DNA from: Wolfiporia cocos
Taxonomy: Eukaryota > Basidiomycota > Agaricomycetes > Polyporales > Phaeolaceae
Assembly (NCBI GenBank): GCA_029448655.1
Contig: JACCLO010000007.1
Span: 3,286,001 to 3,350,000, forward strand
Length of the DNA stretch: 64,000 bases
Direction: 5' to 3'
Under the pieces are notes generated by a model. The model searched no databases, was not told the DNA's origin, and saw only the letters and a list, made by a program, of their open reading frames with translations. The first letter of the stretch is position 1. Each line of letters begins with the position of its first letter. Of this stretch, positions 36,229-48,624 are shown piece by piece. The position numbers and the translations under genes were made by a program.

Positions 36229-37675
36229 TTAGGCGGAGACGAATGTGAGTGTCTGTTGGGATGGGCGTCAGTGGGCCCTGCACACGCGGTGAGTTGGTGG
36301 AACGGGGGGAGAAGGGACGAAAGAGGGTGGAAGGCGAAGAGGAGGGACCAAGGGCGGTCGGGCACATGACGAGGGGCAAAGAGCAAAGACAAGAAGAGAA
36401 AGATCATGAGGTGTGGGCACAGGATGGACGAGGAAACAGGGGCGCGGAACCATAGAGAATGATAGGAAAGGAGGACGGCCAACCCACGCCGTGCCGCGCG
36501 TGCCCCAACACCACGTACGCGCGTCAGACGCTGCGCCGCCATGCACGAGAGCAGGAAGAGGTATGCGGGGACGGACGCGGGCGCAAACACGAAACGACAC
36601 TCACCACTTCCTCCCCACCGCCATACGCCGCGGCGAATGCGCCGACGTCGCCCGTGAGCAGCAAAAAGTCCTCCGGCGCATAGTACACGACATGTATCAC
36701 CGGCGTCGCTGTGTGCGCGTGCGTGCGTCAGCGCCACATTCCCCTCCGCCGAGATCAAGAGAAGGAGAACACGCACCGCCGTTCCCGTCCACCCATCGCG
36801 CGTCGACCGCGCCGCTTGCGCCGTCGACGCGCCATATGGCACTCTCTGCCCCTGCGGCGATGCCTGTTGCGCCAGTGAACGAGTTTCCGACCGGCACGGG
36901 CGGTGCGTTGGGGGGTGCTGTAGGCGGGGAAGCGAGAACAACGGCCGACGAGGAGGAGGACGCGGGAGTCAGCACGCTGTAATGGGGTGTGTGAGCATGG
37001 AGACACACGCACTCTGCTCCGTGCCGCCGAGGTAGGCGTACGCGCTCGAGCCGGGCGCGAGGTCGCCCGCGGGGGAGTCGAAGCCCGTGATCGCGCCGAG
37101 GAAGCGGTGGTCCGCGATCCCGTTCTGCGCGCACATGCATCAGCGCGCGTCCCGTGTAAGAGAGGGAAGAGAGGGGACGCACCAGCCCGAGGAGGTCGCC
37201 GGGCGCGCCGTCCGCGCACGCGGCGTACTGCACGCGCAGCGCGTCCGCCGCGTCGCGCGTGACGCCGTACTCGCCGAACGCGTTCGGCGCGCGCGCCACG
37301 AGCGAGCCCGCGGGCACGCCCGCGCCCGCGACGCGCAGCGTGCCCGTCACGATTGGGCACGCAGGGTTCGGGTCGGCCGCGGGCGACGCGCGCGGAGCGA
37401 GGTGGCGGGCTGCGGGCCGGGCCGTCAGCTCGCGGTGAGGAACGAGGGAAGGGAGGGAGCGGCGCACCAGAGTGGAAGCGCGGCCGGTTCGGCGGGAGGC
37501 CGCGCGCGAGGCGCTGCGCGTTCGTGAGCGGGTTGGCGTCGAGCAGCTTCACGGAGGTCAGGTCTGCGCCGTGTGGGTTCAGCGCGGGCGCGGGCGCGGA
37601 GGTCGGGGTGCCGGTGCGCGCGGCGGCAACGCTGGTGACGAGGGCGATGAGGGCGAGCGGGGATGCGAAGAGCAT
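36229..37675 (-). CDS. Small secreted protein, paralogue B
   Basis: ATG 37675 begins the signal peptide MLFASPLALIALVTSVAAAR. As in paralogue A there is NPLTNAQRLARGLPPNRPRF, then VTGTLRVAGAGVPAGSLVAR, PNAFGEYGVTRDAADALRVQ, AITGFDSPAGDLAPGSSAYA, NSFTGATGIAAGAESAIW, LLLTGDVGAFAAAYG and the end EEVTLTFVSA. The last coding exon is only 24 nt (36229-36252) after an unusually long intron of about 352 nt (36253-36604); I place it there because it restores the TFV ending shared with paralogue A. Paralogue B has one extra intron, inside the segment just before NGIAD. No domain name or function can be given. Both copies are on the same strand, about 6.4 kb apart, with the Crinkler-type gene between them. 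Confidence 0.7.
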
Positions 37676-39061
37676 GATTGCTGGTGGGATTGGCTAGTCT
37701 TGAGGGATAAAGGAGTGTAGTGCCGGGGCGGTAACGAGCGTGGTGCCGAAGACTTGCGGAAGGAGCCGACGGGAAGACAAGAGAGGACGCAGCGTTATAT
37801 AGCGGGGTGCATGGGGAGGCTGACGGTGAGTGCAGGCGCGGTCAGCCCATCGACGCGTCGCGACTCTGCAGCGGCTTACGTGAGGAACGCGTGTCCCGTG
37901 ACCGCATCGTCCTGCCTGCAGTCGGCGTCATTGACACCTCGCTCCGAAATCTTTGCTCGCCTTTGGGCTTGTGCCCCATGGCGTCCTGTCGCGCCCACTC
38001 TCTGCTTCATCGATCCGGGCAATGTCACGAAACGACTGTATTCGCCCTCGGTCCTCCTGGTATCCGCCTGAGTCTAATTGACGACACTCACCATATGCAT
38101 AACCGCTTTGTACATCCGGCGCATCAATCCTATAAAGCTAGAGCCGTTCACAACATGGACAGACTGGTCCCAACCTCAGATGTACTCTCTCACACGCGCT
38201 GTACGTGCGCCGCGTCTTCGCGGGTCTCCATTGCTGCCTCTAGCCTGACGTCTATCCATCCGCTACCCGCCTCTTCTGCGCGCTGGAGGGCAATCTGATG
38301 TGTCAATACATCTGCTCATGTACTGTGCTCAGGAAATGCGGCAGTAATTAATTGGCTCCTCGACGCGTTACGCGCGAGCACAGCGCGTGCGGCCTCGCTC
38401 CCGACCTCTGAACCTATTCTGGCGTACACGCTCTGTGCTTCGCTATCTGCACATCCTCTTGCTGCGTTATACCCTCGCCTCGACCGCTAGCTCTGTCTGT
38501 GTTTCTACGCCTAACCGTGGCTCATATTGGTGCACGCAAGAGCTCTCCATGCTCCTTAGCGTACAAACGAATGTGGGAAGCGTTGGTCAAACGTGCATTC
38601 GCGATATTCGCTGGCCTACCCTGAACTACGACCGCCGGCTGCACGCGCCTTTCGCATCGCTTTGCGAATGTACCGCGGAATCCTGCACGGCTGCACAAAA
38701 CCTCGATTGATCTACTGCTAGGAAACAGCAAGTGCGCCGCGCCTTGGTGTCCGCCACTTTCTCCAGTTCGCTGATGTATAGTGCATAAATGCAACTTTGA
38801 TCAGTTGTGTACGCTGCCGTCTGATCACGGAGATAGTACGCGGATGCGAAGGAAGCGTTGCTAATCTGTACTAGCAAAAGAACGCCGAGCCGCTCAGCTC
38901 TGTTTACGCTCAAAGGGCATGTCCCTATGTAGAGATCAATATGTAAACCAAAGAGAGGGAAAGATAGCACAGAGACACGTCCAGGCGGGCTGCATAGAAA
39001 GCGGACGTGAGTACATAGTTCTCAATGCCTTGCATATCCCAACCCATCCTCGCTCTGCACA
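37676..39061. other. Intergenic region
   Basis: It covers the promoter side of paralogue B and the 3' flank of the oxidoreductase gene. Frames are short and unlike known families. Confidence 0.5.
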
Positions 39062-40587
39062 CTAAGCAGACGAGCGGAAGTAGCTTGAGACTGGCCGCGA
39101 AGGCATATCAGCTGCGGCGTATATCTTCTCCACGCATTGTGTTTGTCTGATCGATGCCTCAGGCTCATACCACGCCTGCGGCGTGCGCCCGCGGATCTTG
39201 TCCACGAACGCTTGGAGTTGGTGCCTATACCTGTGCGCTCGAATTAATAGGGTCCGTCGGACGATCACCTCAGTACAGTGCCACTTACGTGGACCACCAC
39301 TCTTCTCCGGGCCCACTTTTGAACTTGTACGACTTTTCAACGCGCTTCTGCCCATTTCGCGGCTTGACTGTGATGCTGTGGTATATATGCGGCATTGGGA
39401 AGTTGAAGAATTCCACCGTGCCGCGTTCGCACTCAATGACAACATCACACTTTATCATCCGCGGGAAAAGGCCGAAGGGACCCCAGTTCGGCATGGAGAA
39501 GTCGCAGAACGTCTCGCCCTCGACGCCAGACGGAAATTGGAACTGTGCATGCATGGCGCGGTCTACGCGGGCAGGATCGGCGGCGTGCCCAATCGCGGTC
39601 GCTTTCGTGACATTGACGGGGTCGCTTGATGTGAAGTATCGGAGCGCGAGGAGCGGGTAAACTGCAGCATAAGAATGAGGATCCCCGGCATCATGGCTAC
39701 ATAAGTCATGATAGTGAAGCGCGTACCACCCATATCCATTGAGGCCCCACCGCCTAGATCGTAGTTGAAGCGTACATCGTCTTTGAGGAACGCGTTCTTG
39801 CTGACGATGCTAGGCACGGCGAACTCCGAACGGACGCGCTTGATACTGCCCAGCTCTCCGCTATCAACGATTTCCTTGACTCGCTGTGCGGCGGGGTGAA
39901 AGCTACACATCTTCAGTTTGGTTGAGATCTGCACGCTGTATGGCTAGACGTACATGAAGTGCACCGCCTCCAGGAGCACGAGACCCTTGCTAGTGGCGAG
40001 CTCGACCATCTGCTCGACCTCCGCGGCAGTGTCGGCGATTGGCTTCTCAACGAGGACATGTTTGCCTTGCTCGAGCGCACGCATGGTCCACTCAAAATGC
40101 AAGCCATTGGGGAGCTATGACATGAGAGCGTCAATATAGCAGAAGCAACTTGTATTCACAGCTCGTTTCACAAACCGCGTTATACACAGCATCCACACTG
40201 GGATCGTTGACGAGGTCTGAAAGCGCTTATCAATGATAGCGGGAGGCTGGGCCGAGAGCTAATGAACCAACCTTGATAGCAGTTGGGACCGGAATGTATC
40301 TTCTCAATACTATGCTCCTTCGCGTATGCCTCTGCCTTTGCGTGATCTCTGGACGCCACCGCGTACACTACCACATCTGGGTGGCTTTTAGCGGGTATGA
40401 TCAGGGCGTTTGGGCCGATCCGCGCCGCTCCAAGGATACCAAACCGCAGAGCATTGGGCTCTTTCGCGGGCACGGCAGGTGGGCTTTGCAGCTATGCGCG
40501 GCTGCATGAGAAACTAGAAGGACGATATGGAAGAACAGAACTACGTACACTACGGATACGCTTCACTAGGGAAAGCAGTCCCGACAT
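39062..40587 (-). CDS. Gfo/Idh/MocA family NAD(P)-dependent oxidoreductase
   Basis: The start is ATG 40587 in a short first exon (MSGLLSLVKRIRS) that splices with a GTACGT donor to SPPAVPAKEPNALRFGILGA. The nucleotide-binding motif is GILGAARIGPNALI at the head of a Rossmann fold. The family's EKP motif appears in HVLVEKPIADTAAEVEQMV. The C-terminal alpha/beta domain contains RVRSEFAVPSIVSKN, YDLGGGASMDM, IGHAADPARVDRAMHAQFQF and ends EKIYAAADMPSRP then YFRSSA. The closest general types are dihydrodiol dehydrogenase and NADP-dependent xylose dehydrogenase; the exact sugar or diol substrate cannot be told from sequence. About six short introns were placed without frameshift, so the gene looks intact. 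Probably cytosolic: no signal peptide. Confidence 0.85.
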
Positions 40588-42957
40588 CCTGTCGAGTAGT
40601 AGTGTGAGAGCAGGTATCGCGGGGTGCCGCAGCTCCCAGCATGGGCTTTATAATCACACGTCAAAGTGACGAGTTTGCTATTGATATGGGAAGGGATTCT
40701 GGATCTCCGTTCTCCCTATATATCGATGATCGTCGACCGGTGCGCAGTTTGATGAGCCGGAAGCGCTGAACCTAAGTAGTGCGACCAGGGAGGGATTACA
40801 TCGGAGAGCTTATTTTTGTGCTTGTCATAGTTTGGATGCCACAGCCATGATCATATGATCAATGTCCACACGGAAGAGCTTATCATCTCAAGTTGGCGCA
40901 GGGACACAAGCTGCATTTCCAGCCACCGCGATCGTCATGTTCAAATCCGAACCTATCGACAGAGAATCCATACACGCACCTTGTTCCTTGTGAAATTGCG
41001 CACGTGGCGTCACTGTTTCCGGAATGCGATTGGCGCCGCCGTAGCGGTTTGTGCACGAGCACAAACCGCCACGGAATAAGCTGGTATTCAGGTGGGAAAG
41101 GGAGATCCACAAACCTTAGCACTTGGTAACTGCGATTTCGAAAAGTGAGCGGGGGAATTAGCGTTACTATTGCTGCACTAACAATGCAATCACAACAGTA
41201 ATGCAATTCCGTATTTAGTCCCACTCCCTCCAATTGAAAAATTACGAAAATCTGTACAATGACAGTGTTTCTATCTTACGATCCGCATGACTCTGTCAAG
41301 CCAGATATGTATTCACCTCAATAGACAAAGAGAAACAAATTGAACAGTGTCAAGAATCCCAATCAGAGCCATTGATGGGCCTCGGCTCAGTTTTTTTTCA
41401 GAATTCCTTCCAAAACTGCAACAGACCATTCCCCAGACTGAGCATATAATTTTCCGACTACGTCAATACACAGAAGTAGATTGGGGTCAAAGCGTGACAT
41501 CAGCCACATATCTCAGTCGGCGAATTTGAACTCAGCATCCCGTTGTTGATGGCGTGGTGATGCCGGTCAGCTGCAGCGCACCGATGGCATAATGCCGTCT
41601 GATGCCGTGCGTTCGGCAGTTTGGCGATCGTGACTGATGGGTGACTGATGCTCGGAGAAAAGCTGCATTATTGTTGCGATACTTCATGGGCTTCGGTATC
41701 ATGCCCAACGCATTTTCGGAGGCTCATAGATATTATGCGTATCATCTACAGATGTATGGCTATCATTTTAAAAAAAGTCCGAGAGATTCTAGGCCGGAGT
41801 CATGAAGATACAGACAAAACTTGGTGGGACATGCAAAAAAGTTGCATCGTTGGTGCAGCGATAGTAACGTGGACCGGAAAAAGTGAAGGTTTGGGGGGTC
41901 TTCATAATCAAGCTGAAAGGGGACTCAAGAGGCCCGTGTGCATATACTCACATCTAAAGGCTTATTGTTGCTGAAATAAAGCAGCTACTCCTAGAGCTTT
42001 GAGAATGGTGGAAGTACGAAGAAGAGATGAGAAGGCTGCCGACGGCGAGGTGCCCTTTGAATGGTATAAATGATTATTTCGGTGTATTTCAGATATTTTC
42101 TAGTATCTACTGATATACCAAGGATACGTTGTCTTTTCGATACGTTGTCTTTTTGCTGGGGTTCGGTGTCCATCAAACTGCTCAGTGGTGAACAGTTACG
42201 GCGCCCTCCAGACACTTCCCGACAACCGATGAACCACACATCATCATTACGAAAGACAACACACCCCAGCGCGACACAAAAACATCCCGGGCCAACAACA
42301 GCACGGGACAACAACATACCGGCACGAGCGCCACAGGAGCCACTCCGGAACGGACGGAGAACGTCATCCGCACGAGCCATACCAGTCGCACGAGCGAAGC
42401 CACAGCCAGTCCACGCAGCAGGCGCTTTCCCCCTTGCCTGCGTCGTTCATCTTCCCAGCCTCGATTGCTTCGTCCGCGTCCGCGTCTGCCTCGTCGGTTT
42501 CGGTGCCTGCCTCGTCTGTTCTCATCAATCTCTTATTCTGTCATGAAAATAGTATCGGTAACGTCTTCCGCGTCGTCCACGTCTTCTGCGAGTGCGTCGT
42601 CCTCGTCTGCTTCGGACACGTCCTTGGCCGCGTCGTGTACGTTTTACTCTTCATTCTTCGCTGCTCCATCCTTGCGTGAGTCGGCATGCTTACCAACTTT
42701 CTTTCTTCCAGTATCTGCGTCTTCATCGGCATCCTTATCGGCATCGGCATCCTCGTCAGCATCGGCATCGGCGCCTCGATTGTCGGGAAGTGTCTGAAGC
42801 CATACTTGTTCACTACTGAGCAGTTTGATGGATACTGAACTTTAAACAGTCGGTTGGCGCCTCGGGGCCTCCCTTTGACAGTCTTACCGTAGCCAGTCGT
42901 TCAAACGTTCACATGCCAGCGTGAGCCTACGCTTTCATTTTGGGTAAAACACACTAA
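40588..42957. other. Intergenic region
   Basis: No gene is recognised. Between about 42465 and 42785 the DNA is a degenerate simple repeat of TCGTCC and ATCGGC units, encoding Ser/Ala runs on paper only. A separate hairpin lies at 41044-41069. Confidence 0.5.
41044..41069. repeat. Perfect 11 bp stem, 4 nt loop inverted repeat
   Basis: GCGGTTTGTGC and GCACAAACCGC are separated by ACGA. The stem is perfect. It lies about 460 bp upstream of the oxidoreductase start and is not near any other gene, so a regulator site or a chance hairpin are both possible. Confidence 0.4.
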
Positions 42958-43271
42958 CTGAACACGCTACGCAGGCATACGCTGCATCGCTCAGGCTCAT
43001 TTAATCTACCTGCTGCATACTACTCTCTCTTACCGACGGGATGCTCATCTCATCGTACGTGGTGTGATCGGTGCAGATTCCACTTCCTCGGTGACACAGC
43101 GGGAATTTGCACGAACGACATGGCACTGGGTGGCATACTCTCTAGCTCCGAGACAACGTACCGAAACCTGTGCACGGCTATTGTTGAGCGCGCCTCTCTA
43201 GACAGAGCGCAACATCCTTCGCATGGCCATGGAGCGCTTCCTGCGATGGGCTAAGCGCTAAGCGCTAGCGG
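42958..43271 (+). repeat. Left arm of a large inverted repeat
   Basis: The 314 bp arm begins CTGAACACGCTACGCAGGCA and ends in GCTAAGCGCTAAGCGCTAGCGG. It matches the reverse complement of 44494-44808 with about five or six mismatches, near 98 percent identity. The outer sequences differ immediately beyond both ends. Confidence 0.9.
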
Positions 43272-44134
43272 CTACGGCCCGATCTACACACACCGCCATA
43301 GTAAAGGAGTTCCCCCGCGTCGAGTCCCGCCCAATGCTGCGGCGGTGATGGGCGTCGCTTTCCCGACAGTCCTGCGAGATCATGCTCTGCAAATGGTATA
43401 CAAGAGCGGAACGAGCTGCAATGAGCTCGGCGTAGTGTCAATCGTTCACGGGAATGCCATAAGCCTAGCCCGTTGGGATTGGATATTACTTCTTGGCAAC
43501 GCCAATACGTCGGTCATCGCGCGGGACTTACACATAGGCTTTCTCGCGTCCACTGTGACAGGTTCACCAGTTACCAGAATAGTGAAACGGGTATCTTCTT
43601 TAGTCCCAGATAGATGTCAGTCCTTGCATTCAACTGACCATGAAAATTATGCTGATTGTCTTCTCTTGGATGACAGATATAGACGGCATCCACCTGCACC
43701 GTGACCCAAGTTTGCTGAAGTATCGCTCCGAACAACCGCTTTGTGTAAGATCGAGTGTATGTCTCAATGCAAGGATGCGGAACAGATCCAGAGAAACGTT
43801 GAACGCTGATGGGCGACTGATGAACAGTTTGATGGACTAACGGTTGACGCGTATGCACCGCGGTGGGCCGCGTAGAGAGTCAGGGTCTGTCGGGATCATC
43901 CAATCTCTCCCCGCCTGCGGGTGTATCACGATTTTCGCATTGTGGACCATTACGATCTCGCATATCACGGAGGGATAGCGGCCTCCGCTTCCTCAGTAAA
44001 TGCGAAACGGCTGAACAAACCGCGCAAATTTCGTTGATCGTTCGTAAATTATCTTGACAGGTAGCACTATTTTTTTACGCATATACGTACTAGCGACATA
44101 TAGAGTTTATGCGCTGCATTCACGTCTCAACTGT

Positions 44135-44420
44135 CAGAGGACATCGGTCATGAATCAAATGGGCATGCGCATTCATCACACGTATGGCCCATCTTTTGTA
44201 ATGGTATGTGCGCATTTAACACTTTGTCGATCATCAATATATTGTAAGCATCAATGTACTCTTATAGAGGAGTGACTATCGTCTTCGCCTAGATGTACAA
44301 CACCCAACTCTGAGGTCATAATTTCACAGTGGATATACCAGATTGTCATGTCTGAGGGGCTTCTCATTGTCGTTGAAGATGTCTTCGTCGTACGCAGTGT
44401 ACTCAGCACCCTTGCACTGT
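44135..44420 (+). pseudogene. DUF6533 gene fragment inside the inverted-repeat unit
   Basis: On the plus strand, ATGGGCATGCGCATTCATCA and the following 250 bases align with two exons and the intron between them of the intact minus-strand DUF6533 gene at 45709-47083. Matching segments encode the helix ending at the GG-GTATGT splice donor and the helix around GLLIVVEDVFVVRSVLSTL. An in-frame TAG falls right after IVFA in the second exon, and nothing upstream or downstream of these exons is preserved. It is a truncated, diverged paralogue. Confidence 0.65.
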
Positions 44421-44493
44421 AGTCCAGACAGGACAGTTTCTCCTGACAGTCTGCGCGAAACACAGCTAACACGTGCACTCATTGCTTGTGCCA

Positions 44494-44808
44494 CCGCTAG
44501 CGCTTAGCGCTTAGCGCATCGCAGGAAGCGCTTCACGGCCATGCGAAGGATGTTGCGCTCTGTCTAGAGAGGCGCGCTCAGCAATAGCCGTGCACAGGTT
44601 TCGGTACGTTGTCTCGGAGCTAGAGAGTATGCCACCCAGTGCCATGTCGTTCGTGCAAATTCCCGCTGTGTCACCGAGGAAGTGGAATCTGCACCGATCA
44701 CACCACGTACGATGAGATGAGCATCCCGTCGGTAAGAGAGAGTAGTATGCAGCAGGTAGATCAAATGAGCCTGAGCGATGCAGCGTATGCCTGCGTAGCG
44801 TGTTCAGT
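44494..44808 (-). repeat. Right arm of the large inverted repeat
   Basis: This is the 315 bp partner of 42958-43271. On the minus strand the arm is inside an open frame that continues outside it to about 44951, so this may be the original copy and the left arm the derived one. The product of that frame resembles nothing I recognise. Confidence 0.9.
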
Positions 44809-45708
44809 GGGACGGGTTGTGGCCATATGCCATCAATATCAGTGAGATCTTGAGACCTGAAGGTCTCGCTCTTGCGTAATGTTGGGATCTGTTTGAAGGA
44901 CTCGGCTGTGATGTTGCTCGATACGCTCATGTACAACAATTTGGACAACACTTTTTCAGCGCGCCAATTAGCCGCTGAGAAGCACTTTCCGAGCCATATC
45001 CTCCACTAAAAATTCTGGACTCCCTGCCGGCACTGTATGGCTTTAATCTTCGGGTGAACTCCAACGCGCCCAACTGCTATTGCACAGTCGAGCAAGGTTG
45101 AATACGAGAACTTACATCAGGAGAATTAACTCTCGGGAAAATCACGTCGAGATGGTGCAAGCCAGTGCAAGTCAAAAAAAAAAACGCACAGAGAAATTCT
45201 AGTGGTGAGATCATCGTATTATTGATAAACGTACCGCTCGACAAGTCCGATAAATTTTCAAGCTAACATACAGCCGTGGAAATTGTGCAATTGAATTATA
45301 TAGATTCTCTTACGCTAATGATATCTCTATGCCTACAGCACTGCCTAACGACCAGACACCGTCAATATCCACACGCAGACCCGACGTGCAATACGGATTA
45401 TTTGACACATTTCCCAACCCTGCGACCAATTATTTCTATGGAATGTGCATCAGCTATGTGTTACTCAGCTGGAAAACAGAGAACACTGACACCACTTCTT
45501 AAGCTATTAATCAGCAATGAGCGAGATTGACGTCAACATGATATACATAGAATTATGCTACTTCGACATTACACCCAATGGTCTTTGAATGATAAGGCCA
45601 CGGGTAGACATGCTTGTCGCTTGAACCCCTAAAGCCATAAAGCTGAATTGGAGTCGAACGACTGCGAACAGACACAACACGCATGCACTTCGAGCCGAGC
45701 TGTCCATG
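44809..45708. other. Intergenic region
   Basis: It is fairly AT-rich with a run of ten or more A at about 45174-45184. No gene is visible. Confidence 0.45.
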
Positions 45709-47083
45709 TCAAGTATAGCCTGATATGCGCTCGTCAGTCTGCATCTCCCGCGACTCATACTGACTTGCGTCCATTATTGTCTCGACGTTGGGAGAAACCG
45801 CGGTTTGGATCTCATTACCGAAGAGTAGCTCAGCATCTGCGCCATATGCTGTCCACATCGACGGAACGTATGGGTTCTGTTCTGCAGAGACCCGCCGTAT
45901 GTTGAGCAGGACATGTGAGCCCTGGTAAGTTCCACCCTATGAGGTAATTAAAAATAAGCCAAGGCATAAGATACTTACCGCAAATGAGATGATACTAGCC
46001 TCCCATCTGTGAGATATCAATCAGGATCAGTAAAATGAAGAATAAACATAACTACTATGCGTACGAGATAGTTGTACTTGCATAAGCATTGTGCAATAGG
46101 TTGCACATGAGCGTATTGAGTAACATCACAACTGAGCCCATTGTGGATGTCAGAGAAACATAGGCACCGATAGTGCTCAGGTGAGAGGTCTCACCAAAGA
46201 TGATGGCATATGCCCACACCCCGTCTCGAACCAGCACGAAGAGGATGGGTTGCTTGTCAAGCTGTCTGCCAACGCTTGTGAAGAACTTGACTAAAATCAA
46301 GCCGAACAAGAACGTTTCAAATACGAGTGACACGGCCCTTGAAGGGACACTTCACCTCAGACCTCGTCCCATAGAACGATCAAGCAAAATATGGCGCACC
46401 AGTAAGCCGCAAATATAGGAGGAACCCGCGCTATCAGACACCCCCGGTCAAACTTCAACCCCATCGTTGAGACAGTTAGCAATGTGATCATTGCAGCGAT
46501 CTCGCTGAAATACAGTACAAGAATCACCGCCATGAGCACGCGGTGGTGGCCGTACATCGCAAAAACTGGACAGAGAGAATGTTATATCGGGAACGACAGT
46601 GCAAGGATGGTGGACATACTGCGTACAATGAAGACGCCTTCTACTGTGATGAGGAGCCCCTGGACTATAATGGACTGGTATAACCACCATGCAAGGCATA
46701 CTTCATGACTCCACAGGTGGGGGCTGTACATGTGAGCGAAGAGGACTATCATTCCGCTGTGAGTGCACTTTAATACATATTGACATCAAATGCGTCAAAT
46801 GCGTACATACCCATGCATAAAATGAGGCATATATCTTATGAATACGTATGCCCATTTGATCCACGATCGTTGACCCCTAGCAGGTAGAAGTTGAGACAAT
46901 AGTCACTTTGATGGAGCGGTAACACCTTACTTCCAGATGTACTCAACCTGAAGCACAGTTAGTGAAATCTCGCTGAAGAATATTTTCAAGCTTCACCTCG
47001 TCTGTTATGTTCAAGAGAGTGTCATACGAGATGAATGTGAACGTAGCACATATGCTCTTGAGTGTTGCTGGCATGTTGGACAT
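45709..47083 (-). CDS. DUF6533 domain multi-pass membrane protein
   Basis: ATG 47083 opens MSNMPATLKSICATFTFISY followed by DTLLNITDE and, across an intron, VEYIWKGQRSWIKWAYVFIR, the N-terminal DUF6533 signature (YDTLL..EVEYIW). Further helices are GMIVLFAHMY, YQSIIVQGLLITVEGVFIVR, MAVILVLYFSEIAAMITLL, PIFAAYWAVSLVFETFLFGL and LLNTLMCNLLHNAYAST. The C-terminal exon encodes SHVLLNIRRVSAEQNPYVPS and stops at 45709. About eight GT-AG introns of 45-70 nt connect these exons in phase. Function unknown; the family is one of the largest uncharacterised membrane families of Agaricomycetes. A broken relative lies 1.3 kb away at 44135-44420. Confidence 0.8.
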
Positions 47084-48624
47084 ATATGTGTGGGAATCAA
47101 CCGCTATCCACAAACAGAACACTTACGAACAATAAACAAAAGCTGCGGAGGGTGTGCCGTCATTGAGAGTCTGCTGAGGAAGCAGAAGCGACTATCCGCC
47201 TTTGATATGCAGCATGGTAGTGGTCTAGAACGCGAAAACCTCGTTATCCTCCTACTGCGGAGAAGACAGGGTGTCAATGACTATATTACATGACCTGTCA
47301 ACAATACAATACGCGTGAACGGTCGCCGCCACAGATCCCGCGACATCGGGTGTTTAGAGACCGGCAAGTGCCTTGGTACGGACCAAGCCCAATCTTCTGG
47401 CATGTTCACGCTGATGCCTAATCAATTAAGATCGCATGCACCTGGAATGCTCAATTGTACGACTATTGGTAGTGCAGTCGTCATGCCTATCAGTTACTCA
47501 ATAATATTGAATCGCTGAGATAATCACTATTCCACATGCTTGGACCCAAACATGCTCTCGGTCTTTATACGTGGTGAGAGATGTTCAGAGCATTGCTCTA
47601 GCGCACAGGACAAGTCGAAACGGCTGATGTCTGCAAGGGAACCGAAGAAAGTCAGAGTCCGTCCCACCAGAGAGCAGTCAGCACAATTCATGGTCAGTAA
47701 CGTGCAAAATGCCAATGCCTAGGTATACAGTCATTCATCAGTCCTTGAGACAGCACAATCTAATGGAGCCTCGGACTTGTAATTTAATCTCACCCTAGCA
47801 TGAATAGGGCCATGCAAAGATTTCGTAAAGTATCATGGGCACACATTCATGTAGTAAGTTTCGTTATCGGCTATCTTTCCGTTTGAACCGGGTGAAAGTC
47901 CTGATCAACGATTTATCACGTCTTGAGACAGGGTCACGTCACGCATCGCCATTCCTAGAAAGACAATTCAACTCCCGACTATCTACTCTATGTCATCATC
48001 CTCATCCTCGCCGCCGCCCTAGACCTTGATTTGGCTCGTCCTACCATGATACTAGGAGTGTGGACGATGTATATATAAAAAGTGATGCTGTACTGAATGT
48101 AGAGCAGCCGATCCAGAAGCTCACACTATTTAGGAAAGCGTGATGTGATACTAGGCGCCTGATTAGACAAGTGCTGCATACGCAGTTTCGTTGTTTTCTA
48201 TCATTTATTCATCAGAGCCACATCCATCTGCTTCAAAAATGGTAGCAGGGAAGTGCCTCAGTATATAGCCTCACTTTGAGACCCTACAATGGCACATAGG
48301 TAATTCACATGGACCGCGATCTTGCAATTAAGATTTCGGTTTTGCGAACACCACAAAATGCTTGCTCTCTCAGCAAAGATCTATTTGGCGGATGTGCATG
48401 AATAGATCTGTGCTCATGTATATGATTGCCAAGAATATACGTGCATGAAGTCCGAGGCTGATTTCTGAGAAGGAACGTTGCAGACAATGGAAAAAGTACC
48501 TCAGCGTCTCAAAGAGTGATGGTGTCTTAAGGAGTGATGAATGATTGTATTTGAGGCGTGCGCGAAGATCGAAGCGTTGGCATCAAATTTATGTCGCTAA
48601 GAAACAATATTTAGCCAATCACAT
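47084..48624. other. Intergenic region
   Basis: Short frames only. A minus-strand stretch around 47715-47530 has helix-like composition but no splice partner or family resemblance. Confidence 0.4.

Noticed and set aside
42434..42800. Ser/Ala-rich protein
   Set aside because: All three frames look low-complexity because the DNA is a degenerate simple repeat; there is no start context or splice structure.
44511..44951. Minus-strand frame through the right inverted-repeat arm as a gene
   Set aside because: There is no splice partner, no recognisable family, and the part inside the left arm is not in a matching context.
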